Of a DNA stretch of 64,000 bases, positions 28,501-35,807 are shown one piece after another. The translations under genes were made by a program, and so were the position numbers. How positions within the stretch are numbered: the first letter of the stretch is position 1; every line of letters starts with the position of its first letter. The DNA comes from Chloroflexi bacterium AL-N1 (GTDB lineage Bacteria > Chloroflexota > Chloroflexia > Chloroflexales > Roseiflexaceae), in assembly GCA_013122435.1 (NCBI GenBank), contig WYDT01000001.1, positions 487,075-551,074 of the forward strand, in the 5' to 3' direction. The notes under the pieces were generated by a model. It was not told the DNA's origin. It did not search any database and saw only the letters and a program-made list of their open reading frames with translations.

Positions 28501-29413
28501 ATTGCTAAATGCAAAAGATTTGATTTTTTTAGTTGCTATGCTAAATAGTTTCACTGTCGATTTTGCATTACGCCAGCGTGTTTCAGCAAATGTAACAATG
28601 TTCTACATTTACCAACTCCCCGTTCCACGCTTAACTAAAGACGATCTTCGATTTGCCCCAATTGTTGAGCGTGCTGCAAAACTCATTTGTACCACATCTG
28701 AATTTGACGACCTTGCCCAGGCAGTTGGCATAGGCAGCCATACGAACGGCGTTAGCGATCAGGATGAACGTGCGAGGTTGCGTGTCGAACTGGATGGCTT
28801 GATCGCGCACTTGTACAATCTGACCGAAGAAGAGTTTAGTCATATCCTTAACACTTTCCCGTTGGTTGATCCAGCGATAAAAGATGCTGCACTACAGGTG
28901 TTTCGTGTGTTAACTCCTGAACCTGATGATCAGATGGTGGAAAGACTGATTGCAGGTGGTGAAGTTGCTCAGGTCGAGTTTAAAGTCGCGGCGGCGTGGA
29001 ACGCATATCGGCGGGGCAGAGATACCTCGATGCGTGATAACATCGTGCAGGCAGTTGCATCGTTTATGAACAGTTATGAGGGTGGAATGCTGCTCATTGG
29101 TGTAGGCGATGATGGTACAGTTGAGGGGTTAGCGAATGATTATCAGTCCGCCAATGCCAGCAAACCCAACCGCGACGGATATACACTATTTTTGCGTGAC
29201 ATACTAGGGAGCAGTCTCGGTCGGGCCAATAGTGCGTTTTATGACATTAGTTTTCACGAAATCCAGGGGCAAGATGTATGCCGTATTGTGGTGCAACCAG
29301 CGTCAGCACCTGTGTATGTAGGAGGTAGTGATTTTTATATTCGTGATACCAGTGGCAAGTTAAAGCTCTCCGCACGCGATGCCGTCGAGTATATTAAAGG
29401 TGGTCGTTGGTAA
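25526..29413 (+). CDS. Eco57I-like adenine-specific DNA methylase fused to C-terminal AlbA_2 (Schlafen-type) domain
   Basis: A 1295-residue protein. The N-terminal ~150 residues (FDFKKLFIEELGW..., VVVFEIQTHNG, LWYWVKRDG) form a domain shared with the next gene. A helical linker and an N6-adenine methylase core follow: SAM motif LLDPACGSGAFLVAA (near 410) and catalytic ITNPPWETF (near 650). Target-recognition regions follow (LPVPRLTKDDL). From about 1140 to the end lies an AlbA_2/Schlafen-core domain: EVAQVEFK and NSYEGGMLLIGVGDDGTVEGL. Schlafen cores can be RNA or tRNA nucleases, so this could be an effector module attached to a modification enzyme; that is inference. The ATG has a weak GTGGTG upstream. 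Translation is probably coupled to the helicase 16 bases before. Confidence 0.87.
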   Translation: MQLDVKRVRECLQEFDFKKLFIEELGWSNFEIYHQKTFDWGTTSFDQCPVAELAGVVVFEIQTHNGTLPSRKTCASIYNDISRTYHENVLIFVDQQRTQSLWYWVKRDGDRNYPREHYYFKGQTGDLFLSKISAMFVDISELDEHGDIDMINILKRLQRSLDVEQTVRKFFELYEEQRLSLIGSIHGIDDEHDRRLYASVLLNRLMFVYFLQRKRFLDDDFDYLQNRLHKSKGDAPDQYYCSFLKTLFFEGFAKPEEQRARHARALIGNIKYLNGGLFLEHPVEQRWPDINIPDRTFEHILDLFTRFSWNLDDTPGGEDNEMNPDVLGYIFEKYINQKAFGAYYTRPQITEYLCEQTIHKLILKHINTPGGGSVLSRQFESLSELMVNLDTTLCWELIEILPKLKLLDPACGSGAFLVAAMKTLVDIYTGLTGKIPFLGNDSLRAWLSNIQSQHPSLSYYIKKKIITENLFGVDIMEEAAEIARLRLFLALVASARTVDELEALPNIEFNILHGNSLIGLLHVNEQIYDQSNMFHKSYRQIVAEKNRLISSYRNATGYTEDLQSLRDSIQEHREEATATLDDLLLSEFSAFKIKYEQARWDITKNREGKSEKRSVTIDDITVLHPFHWGYEFDEILREHGGFDAIITNPPWETFKPQSKEFFAEHSDLVTKNKMTIKEFERERAKLLVDAEILGAWESYLSRFPYQSAFFRASEQYKNQIAKVNNKRVGTDINLYKLFVEQCYNLLRDGGQCGIVLPGSIYTDLGSKQLREMLFTQTQIDGLFGMENRRHVFEGVDSRFKIVVMTFEKGGQTETFPAAFMRHDVAELERFPQPGALKLSVGLIRHFSPDSLSIMEFHSALDVAIVEKMAQFPLLGEHIANTWNLKLGNEFHMTNDSHLFKTEPGLGRLPLYEGKMIHQFTHQWGMPKYWLDETEARAHLIGKKNLDTGQQLNYQSYRLGHRSVARNTDERTMIATVLSSNVFFGHSINATGELLNAKDLIFLVAMLNSFTVDFALRQRVSANVTMFYIYQLPVPRLTKDDLRFAPIVERAAKLICTTSEFDDLAQAVGIGSHTNGVSDQDERARLRVELDGLIAHLYNLTEEEFSHILNTFPLVDPAIKDAALQVFRVLTPEPDDQMVERLIAGGEVAQVEFKVAAAWNAYRRGRDTSMRDNIVQAVASFMNSYEGGMLLIGVGDDGTVEGLANDYQSANASKPNRDGYTLFLRDILGSSLGRANSAFYDISFHEIQGQDVCRIVVQPASAPVYVGGSDFYIRDTSGKLKLSARDAVEYIKGGRW

Positions 29414-29581
29414 TGTGCTCCTATCGGTGAAACACTCAAATGGTAGTGATGCCCTCTCAATAGGCCCAAACTAACCCGCTTGAGTGGGTGCATCTCTAAG
29501 TATGAGGGTTTGAGACCTATGCGCTGTTGAACTAAGCCTTGTGTGGTTCTGTTTGACACAAAAAACGTAGAAAGATGAGCT

Positions 29582-32500
29582 ATGTTGTCTAACAAAACAC
29601 GCATTCCACATCTTCTTAAAACATTTGATTTCCATACTTTATTTATTGAAGAACTGGGATGGGATAATTATACCAATGTACTAGAAGTTAATGTTGGCAC
29701 TCTGATTTTTCGTTTACAGGCTGTTGCAGAGAAGCGGGGAGTTGTTATTTTTGTATGTGTTTCAATTGATGATGGTGATATTCCCCTGGCTTCAATTCGC
29801 CAGATAATTGAACAACAAGTAAATCTATCGGTTCGTGAACATATCATTATTTATACTAATCAAATACAAACAGAGCAAGTGTGGCAGTGGGTCAAACGTG
29901 CCAGCAATAATCCCGCAGAATATCGTGAACATCACTACCATGTTACTCAGCCTGGTACTGCATTAATGCAGAAATTACAAACTCTTACTTTTGATATTGA
30001 CGAAGAAGAACATCTTACTCTCATTGACGTGGTCAGCCGTCTCGATACAACATTTGTTGCCAAAGTAACTAAACACTTTTACCAACGTTTCAAACTTGAA
30101 CATGATGTCTTTCTTGAGTTTGTAACTGGCTTAGAACATATTACAGAGCGAGAATGGTACACCTCATTAATGCTCAACCGCCTCATGTTCATCTACTTCA
30201 TTCAGAAGCGTGGCTTTCTGGATAACGACCCCAATTATCTCCGTACGCGTCTCAGCATAATCCAGGCCCGCCAGGGTCCGAATCGCTTCTTGAGTTTCTA
30301 TCGCCACTTCCTGTTGCGTCTCTTCCATGAAGGACTTGGCTCCTCGACGCGCAACACAGATCTTGATGACCTGCTGGGCCACATTCCCTATATCAATAGT
30401 GGTCTCTTTGATCGGCACGAACTGGAACGCGAAAATCCTCAGATCGACATCCCTGATCAGGCATTTGAGCGGGTCTTTGATTTTTTTGATACCTTTGACT
30501 GGATTCTTGATAATCGCCCACTGCACGACGACAGCGAAATCAACCCGGATGTTTTGGGGTATGTGTTTGAACAGTATATCAACAAAAAGCAGATGGGCGC
30601 TTACTATACCCAAGAGGATATCACCGCCTACATTAGCAAAAGCACGATTCTGCCCTTTCTCTTCGATCAGGTTGCACAGCAACACCCTGACGCTTTTCGC
30701 GCTGATGGACCAATCTGGTGCATGCTGCAACAGGACCCCGACCACTATATTTATTCCGAAGTTCGCCAGGGTGTTGATCAAGCGCTACCCAGCCATATAG
30801 CAGTGGGAATTCACGATATCACCAAACGTGAGGGGTGGAACCAACCAGCCGATCCGCTCTTTGCCCTGCCCAATGAAACATGGCGTGAGCATTTGGTGAG
30901 GCGCACACGTTGCCAGGAACTGCGAGAACATATAGCCACGGGTGCAGTGACCTCGTTCAATGATTGTGTTACCCACAATCTCGACATTGGTCGCTTTACA
31001 CTGGATGTTATTGAGCGATGCGCTGACTCACAGGTTTTGCTCACCCTGTACCGCGCTATCGAACGTATCACTGTGCTCGACCCGACCTGTGGGTCGGGAG
31101 CTTTTCTCTTTGCGGCGCTCAAAGTTCTGGAACCCCTGTACACCGCTTGTCTACGGCGTATGGATATGTTCATCTCTCAAAACGATATAGAAAAAGAGGT
31201 TATCGACGTTTTTCATACCATTCTCACAAACATTCAACAGCATCCCAACCGAACATACTTCATCCTCAAGTCGATTGTCATCAACAACCTCTTTGGTGTG
31301 GACATTATGCGAGAAGCGGTCGAAATCTGTAAACTGCGACTCTTTCTCACCTTGATTGCAGCAGTGGCTCGCTACGAAGATATCGAGCCACTCCCCGATA
31401 TCGACTTTAACATCCGTGCAGGCAATGCACTTATTGGTTTCGCCAGTTATGATGCGCTGCAAAAAGCCATTCAGGGTGACCGACAACGTAAGATTGATTT
31501 TGATGATCAGATGCGCCATTTTAGCGAACAGGCAACCCAGACAAATGCGGCTTTTCAAAATTTTCGTAATATGCAGATCACAAACAGTGTAAACTCATCC
31601 CAACTTGCCGATGCTAAAAGAGCATTGCAGCACCAGCTAGAATTACTCAGCAAGGAACTCAATGGTTATCTGGCGGCTTCGTATGGTGTTGTTGGTGATA
31701 TCACGCTTGATCAGTGGCGCGAGTCGCATCAACCATTTCATTGGTTTTCGGCGTTTTATGGAGCGCTGCAATCTGGTGGTTTTGATGTCATCATCGGTAA
31801 TCCACCCTATTTGTCATACAGCAAAGTTCGTAGCGACTATCGTATTGAGGGGTATCAAACGGAGCGCTGCGGTAACCTCTATGCCTTTGTGGTCGAGCGC
31901 TCGTTGGCATTGCTGCGTGAAGGGGGGCGCTGTGGCATGATCCTGCCGATTGCCTCAGTTTCAACTGATGGTATGGGTGAACTGCAACAGCTCTACGATC
32001 AACCATTCCAATGGCATAGCCATTATGCCGTCCGTCCCGGTAAACTCTTTGCAGGTGTCGATATGAACCTGACCATCTCGCTCTTCTACAAAACGTTTGG
32101 ATCACACCAGGGGCGAGGATACACAACTAGCTATCGTCGCTGGTCCAATCGTGTACAGGGAGATCGCGCAAGTCTGTTTCCAACCCTTACCTATGTTTCC
32201 AACCCACAGTTTGCGAATCACACAAACCATTTTCCCAAAATTGGTTCTACTACTGAAATTGGCATACTCCACCGTATGTTAGCGCATGAACGAAAACTCT
32301 GTCATTACGCGATGCACAGAGGGGTAACGCTGTTTTATCATTCAGGTGGACGCTACTGGCGCAAAGCCCTGCTCAGCAAACTTTCGTCGCACTACAAACC
32401 ATTTATTGTGGCAGAGCATTTTGCACCGATTGTATTGGCATTATTGAATAGCCAACTCTTCTACTGGTACTGGATCTGTAACTCAAACTGTATGGATGTG

Positions 32501-32803
32501 GTGGCGCGAGAGGTGTATGAACTGCCCATCTTTGTGCTCGAAACAGCAGATGTAAAGGTATTTCAGGATTTGATTGATCAACTCTTCACTGCGTATACAG
32601 CACACTCCTCGATTCGCCAGCGCAATGGTACGCGCATCCAAGTTTCCGAACTCAATGTTGATGTGCAATATGCCAAACCAATCATCGATGAAATTGATCA
32701 GGCTTTAGCACATTATTATGGGTTTACATCAGAAGAGCAAGATTTTATTCTCAATTACGACATTAAGTATCGGTCAAAGATTAGCTCGGGAGTTGCAGGA
32801 TAA
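29582..32803 (+). CDS. Second Eco57I-like adenine-specific DNA methylase (paralogue of the preceding gene)
   Basis: A 1073-residue protein clearly related to its upstream neighbour along the N-terminal and central regions: FDFHTLFIEELGWDNY, VWQWVKRAS, LMLNRLMFIYFIQKRGFLD, EINPDVLGYVFEQYINKKQ. The methylase motifs are VLDPTCGSGAFLFAA (near 500) and IIGNPPYLSYSK (near 740). The catalytic motif is NPPY where the neighbour has NPPW. An insertion of about 90 residues separates the helical region from motif I. It has no AlbA_2 domain, and the N-terminal strand that reads FEIQ in the neighbour reads FVCV here, so any nuclease function there may be lost. A 168-base gap separates the two genes. It could modify a second DNA site for the same defence locus. 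Confidence 0.87.
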   Translation: MLSNKTRIPHLLKTFDFHTLFIEELGWDNYTNVLEVNVGTLIFRLQAVAEKRGVVIFVCVSIDDGDIPLASIRQIIEQQVNLSVREHIIIYTNQIQTEQVWQWVKRASNNPAEYREHHYHVTQPGTALMQKLQTLTFDIDEEEHLTLIDVVSRLDTTFVAKVTKHFYQRFKLEHDVFLEFVTGLEHITEREWYTSLMLNRLMFIYFIQKRGFLDNDPNYLRTRLSIIQARQGPNRFLSFYRHFLLRLFHEGLGSSTRNTDLDDLLGHIPYINSGLFDRHELERENPQIDIPDQAFERVFDFFDTFDWILDNRPLHDDSEINPDVLGYVFEQYINKKQMGAYYTQEDITAYISKSTILPFLFDQVAQQHPDAFRADGPIWCMLQQDPDHYIYSEVRQGVDQALPSHIAVGIHDITKREGWNQPADPLFALPNETWREHLVRRTRCQELREHIATGAVTSFNDCVTHNLDIGRFTLDVIERCADSQVLLTLYRAIERITVLDPTCGSGAFLFAALKVLEPLYTACLRRMDMFISQNDIEKEVIDVFHTILTNIQQHPNRTYFILKSIVINNLFGVDIMREAVEICKLRLFLTLIAAVARYEDIEPLPDIDFNIRAGNALIGFASYDALQKAIQGDRQRKIDFDDQMRHFSEQATQTNAAFQNFRNMQITNSVNSSQLADAKRALQHQLELLSKELNGYLAASYGVVGDITLDQWRESHQPFHWFSAFYGALQSGGFDVIIGNPPYLSYSKVRSDYRIEGYQTERCGNLYAFVVERSLALLREGGRCGMILPIASVSTDGMGELQQLYDQPFQWHSHYAVRPGKLFAGVDMNLTISLFYKTFGSHQGRGYTTSYRRWSNRVQGDRASLFPTLTYVSNPQFANHTNHFPKIGSTTEIGILHRMLAHERKLCHYAMHRGVTLFYHSGGRYWRKALLSKLSSHYKPFIVAEHFAPIVLALLNSQLFYWYWICNSNCMDVVAREVYELPIFVLETADVKVFQDLIDQLFTAYTAHSSIRQRNGTRIQVSELNVDVQYAKPIIDEIDQALAHYYGFTSEEQDFILNYDIKYRSKISSGVAG

Positions 32804-32805
32804 TA

Positions 32806-32840
32806 TACAAAGAGGACCGTAAAACACGATCCTCTTTGTA
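32806..32840. terminator. Bidirectional terminator closing the defence locus
   Basis: TACAAAGAGGA at 32806-32816 pairs perfectly with TCCTCTTTGTA at 32830-32840. The 13-base loop lies between the convergent methylase and DUF4397 genes. Confidence 0.7.
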
Positions 32841-32870
32841 CAAAAATTAAATGGTACTAATCTGTATAGA

Positions 32871-33728
32871 TTAGCTGCGGCGTCGCAGTGAGATACCACC
32901 AGCGAGCAGCAATGTTGCAAACAGGGCGAAGAGCACAAGTGGTGTTGTCTCACCGCTGGTTGTTGGCAACTCAGCAGGAGCTTCTTCCTCGGCAGGAGCT
33001 TCCTCTTCAGCAGGAGCTTCCTCTTCAGCAGGAGCTTCCTCTTCAGCAGGAGCTTCTTCCTCGGCAGCCGGTGGGGTATTGGTGACAACTTCTGCAGCAA
33101 TGCTGGCCAATTCACCAGTAGCAAACACATCGTAGATGGTGCCTGCATCGAGTGTTGTACCAGACAGATCTAACACAACATCAGTGGCACCGGCTGGTGT
33201 TACGCTCAGGTCGTAGGAACCAGCAGGAACTTCGAGATAGTCGCTAGCAGTTGGGTATTCAAGTGCTTCAATCAGCGCATCTTCGCCTGCCAACACGTCA
33301 ACCGCAGGGGCATCTGGTGAAAGGTGAAGTACGCGAACCTTGGCCTGACCGTCGGCTGGTGCTGACAAATCATCCTCGAAAATGGTTGCGGTGATATCGG
33401 CAAGAAGACCGGTTGCGGCAACAGTGTAAGCCTGACCGCCAACAAGGGTTGCTGTCGCATCGATGACAGCGCTATCGGCAGGCTCGCCCGCAGGGGTAAC
33501 CTGGAACTGATAGTCGCCAGCAGGCAAATCAAGGTAGTCACTGGCTGCGAAGAACTCAACGCCCTCAAGCGTAAGATCACCGTTTACGTATACGTCAACA
33601 GCTGGGGCATCCGGCGAAGCATGGACGACACGAACCTGTGCGTTGTCCTGAGCTTGTACTGCAGGGATCGCTACCAATGCGATCAATAAACCCATGATTA
33701 CAGTAAGCAACGTGGTGGGCTTCATCAT
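32871..33728 (-). CDS. Surface protein with two DUF4397 domains and sortase-like C-terminus
   Basis: The signal peptide MMKPTTLLTVIMGLLIALVA is cut near VQAQ. Two DUF4397 domains follow (about 28-120 and 125-215), each beginning (V)RVVHASPDAPAVDVYVNG or VRVLHLSPDAPAVDVLAG and containing SDYLDLPAG/SDYLEVPAG. A five-fold EEEAPA repeat forms a negatively charged stalk. The C-terminus is LPTTSG, a hydrophobic helix (LVLFALFATLLLAGG) and RRRS, the layout of a sortase signal, though the motif is LPTTS instead of LPxTG. It is probably displayed on the cell surface. The function of DUF4397 is unknown; some authors link it to adhesion. AGGAGG precedes the ATG by nine bases. Confidence 0.88.
   Translation of the reverse strand: MMKPTTLLTVIMGLLIALVAIPAVQAQDNAQVRVVHASPDAPAVDVYVNGDLTLEGVEFFAASDYLDLPAGDYQFQVTPAGEPADSAVIDATATLVGGQAYTVAATGLLADITATIFEDDLSAPADGQAKVRVLHLSPDAPAVDVLAGEDALIEALEYPTASDYLEVPAGSYDLSVTPAGATDVVLDLSGTTLDAGTIYDVFATGELASIAAEVVTNTPPAAEEEAPAEEEAPAEEEAPAEEEAPAEEEAPAELPTTSGETTPLVLFALFATLLLAGGISLRRRS
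32976..33065. repeat. In-gene tandem 18-bp repeat encoding EEEAPA
   Basis: Five near-identical 18-base units of the type GCAGGAGCTTCCTCTTCA (plus strand) encode the acidic stalk of the DUF4397 surface protein. They are in frame and prone to copy-number change. Confidence 0.8.
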
Positions 33729-33852
33729 AAGACCACATCCTCCTTAACAAATATTTGCATAGCTTAGTTGCCAGACTTTCTCGCAACTTTTGTGCGTGTT
33801 CGTTGCTCGTTACGGACAAAATAACTTGTCGGATGTATAATTTATCGAAAGC

Positions 33853-33881
33853 TCTATAGATTATCCAACATCAATCAACAA
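33853..33881 (-). promoter_or_regulatory. Possible promoter for the DUF4397 gene
   Basis: On the minus strand TTGTTG (33881-33876), a 17-base spacer and TATAGA (33858-33853) form an imperfect sigma70-type pair. It lies about 125 bases upstream of the start codon. It sits inside AT-rich DNA, so chance is possible. Confidence 0.3.
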
Positions 33882-34147
33882 ATGTGTTTGATAATATTCT
33901 TGTAGTTATTATTGTCTTCATGCAACAACGTGTGGTAATACGCGGCGTTGAGTTTCTTGGATGTGACTTAGGTATGGTGTGTGTAACATCTCATCCCTCT
34001 CTCATCTTTCATTATGTCGAATAGGCTGTTGTAAAAACCCTAAAAATTATCTAAACTTAACATAAAATGAATAATTTTTACTGTAATGTATATACAAGAC
34101 TTATAGTCCATTACTTAATCAATAGATAGATAGAATAGAATGGTGAA
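33882..34147. other. AT-rich spacer without recognised gene
   Basis: Together with the upstream part of the DUF4397 leader, about 400 bases of strongly AT-rich DNA lie here. They include GATAGATAGA-type simple sequence near 34125. I see no reading frame with a ribosome site and no RNA gene. The stretch ends at the long hairpin at 34148. Confidence 0.5.
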
Positions 34148-34201
34148 AGCTAAGTCAACCCCTCATTTACTGTTTCCAGTAAATGAGGGGTTGACTTAGC
34201 T
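34148..34201. terminator. 25-bp perfect hairpin with 4-base loop
   Basis: The arms 34148-34172 and 34177-34201 are exact reverse complements (25 bp) around a TTTC loop. The stem includes GTCAACCCCTCATTTACTG. It lies just after the stop of the broken binding-protein gene and probably ends its transcript. A related weaker hairpin follows the intact paralogue. Confidence 0.7.
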
Positions 34202-34202
34202 G

Positions 34203-35655
34203 CAACCCCCTGATCGCTGATAGGTGGTCTCTAGCGGAAGGGTGGTGAAGCCAGCACGCCACCAGCGCCGAGGTTCCACGCCTTATTCGGTCCACGTTCC
34301 AACTCAAACGGGGTATCTGGTCCCAAATTACGATTGTAAATATCACCGTAATTGCCAACCTGGATGATAATCTGCAACGCAAAATCATTTTCCAACCCTA
34401 ACTCCGCACCAAATTCGCCTTCAACACCCAATAGTCGTTGGACGCGTGGATCATCGTCTCCTTGAGCAAGTTGCGCCACATTGCTCTGATCAACCTCTAG
34501 TTCTTCAGCATAGATGGTCGCAAAGACCGCCCACGTGACCACATCCAGCCACTGTTGGTCGTTCTCGATAAACACGGGGCCGAGGGGCTCACGCGAAATA
34601 CGATCAACAATAACCACATGATCATCGGGACTACTCAGGGTCTCGCGTTTGGAAGCAAGCTGAGAACTATCGCTGGTGACGGCGTCACACTCACCTTCAT
34701 CGTAAGCCGGATAGAGGAGACTGGCATCGGGATAGAGTTGCGGGGTAAAATCAAGGCCACGTGCGGTAAACACATCGTTCAGGTTGAGCTCACTGGTGGT
34801 GCCTTCGGCGACACAGATGGTGCTCCCAGCGAGGTCATCAATGGTCTCGATACCGGAGTCGTCGCGGACCATAAAGGTTTGACCATCGTGGAAGGTGGTG
34901 GGACCGAAGGCCACGTTGTATTGCGGAACATGACATCAACGGTGCCGTTCCGAATGGCTTCAAACCGCTCATTGGCGCCTGAGGTGGTCAACCCGACAAA
35001 CTCGACGGCGGTGGCATCACCCAGCACCGCTGCAGCCACCACCCGACAAAAATCAACATCGAACCCCTGCCATTCACCGCGTACATTGTCATAAAAGCCA
35101 AACCCGGGAAGATCAGCGTTGGTGCCACACAGTAGTTGTCCACGATCTTGAACTCTTTGTAACACACTTTCAGACGGTTGTTCGGTCGCTACAGTGTTGG
35201 TGTCCTGATCAGGTGTAGCAGTTTCAGTTGTGGGCTCAGGTTCAGCCTCCGGTGTGACATCTGTATTTGTGTCTGTATTCGTATCCGCATCTGGCTCTAT
35301 GGTAGCAGTTGGTTGTTCGGCTGCGGCGCCAGTGGTATCAGTAGTATCTGGGGTGGGAGACGCGATGACAATGATGGGATCTGAGGCTGGTAGCAAGTTA
35401 CACCCTAAGAGTGCACCGCTGACCACTAGTGTGATTATGCCAACCAGAACCGCTTGACGTGGTCGGTATGTGGTTATACGAGTAGACTTATCATGAGATT
35501 GGAACATGGGCTGGCCTCCTTGATTCTTGCATATTAATATACAAAATTATTAACACTCTATCAAACATGCCAATATGTACATGTTCATATTTTAGCATGT
35601 GCAAGACGTAGCTGATGAACATTTCACCGTTACGTTGTCAACAATGGCTGGGAGT
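34203..35655. repeat. Segmental duplication, copy A (about 1.45 kb)
   Basis: This segment is a diverged direct copy of 35782-37245. Similarity spans the 3' flank (CGCTGATAGGTGGTCTCTAG occurs in both), the whole lipoprotein gene and roughly 150 bases of upstream DNA (GTCAACAATGGCTGGGA versus GTCAACAATAGCTGGGA). Copy A carries the broken gene. Confidence 0.8.
34231..35507 (-). pseudogene. Frameshifted amino-acid-binding lipoprotein (AapJ-like SBP)
   Basis: The reading frame is intact from 35507 to the residues VDVMFRNTT and then resumes in another frame at AFGPTTFHDGQ. Against the intact paralogue at 35808-37100, the DNA near 34917-34925 lacks a net 28 bases, removing about ten residues (GSISRDIDG region) and breaking the frame. 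Both halves are otherwise well conserved: lipobox SGALLGC, acidic/Thr-rich linker, GTNADLPGFGFYD, FVGLTTSGANERFEAIRNGT, then QIIIQVGNYGDIYNRNLGPD. The parent would be a lipid-anchored substrate-binding protein of a polar amino-acid ABC transporter. The ribosome site AAGGAGG and start remain. It looks like a recent loss because little further decay is visible. Confidence 0.85.
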
Positions 35656-35807
35656 ATACTACACCATCTGACTGATATACATCCCTATCTCATCTATGTA
35701 CGCAATTGCCTCTGGCGTCGTATTTACACTCTATTGGCAGCACATGGGACTTCAATGAGGGGCTGACTGGTAATAGTAACCCCTCAGATATCGCTGATAG
35801 GTGGTCT
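35508..35807. other. Spacer between the two SBP copies
   Basis: About 300 bases holding the leader of the broken copy (to about 35655), then unrelated AT-rich sequence. A hairpin at 35756-35786 follows (TGAGGGG pairs with CCCCTCA, plus ACT/AGT inside) and probably terminates the intact copy. No gene is seen. Confidence 0.5.
35756..35786 (-). terminator. Terminator after the intact SBP gene
   Basis: TGAGGGG at 35756-35762 and CCCCTCA at 35780-35786 form the stem, reinforced by ACT/AGT. It is positioned just downstream of the stop at 35808 on the minus strand. Confidence 0.5.

Noticed and set aside
22108..32803. Calling the locus a complete DISARM, BREX or type I restriction system
   Set aside because: No DrmA/DrmB pair, PglZ, BrxC/L, HsdS or HsdR is visible; only the helicase and methylase classes overlap with those systems.
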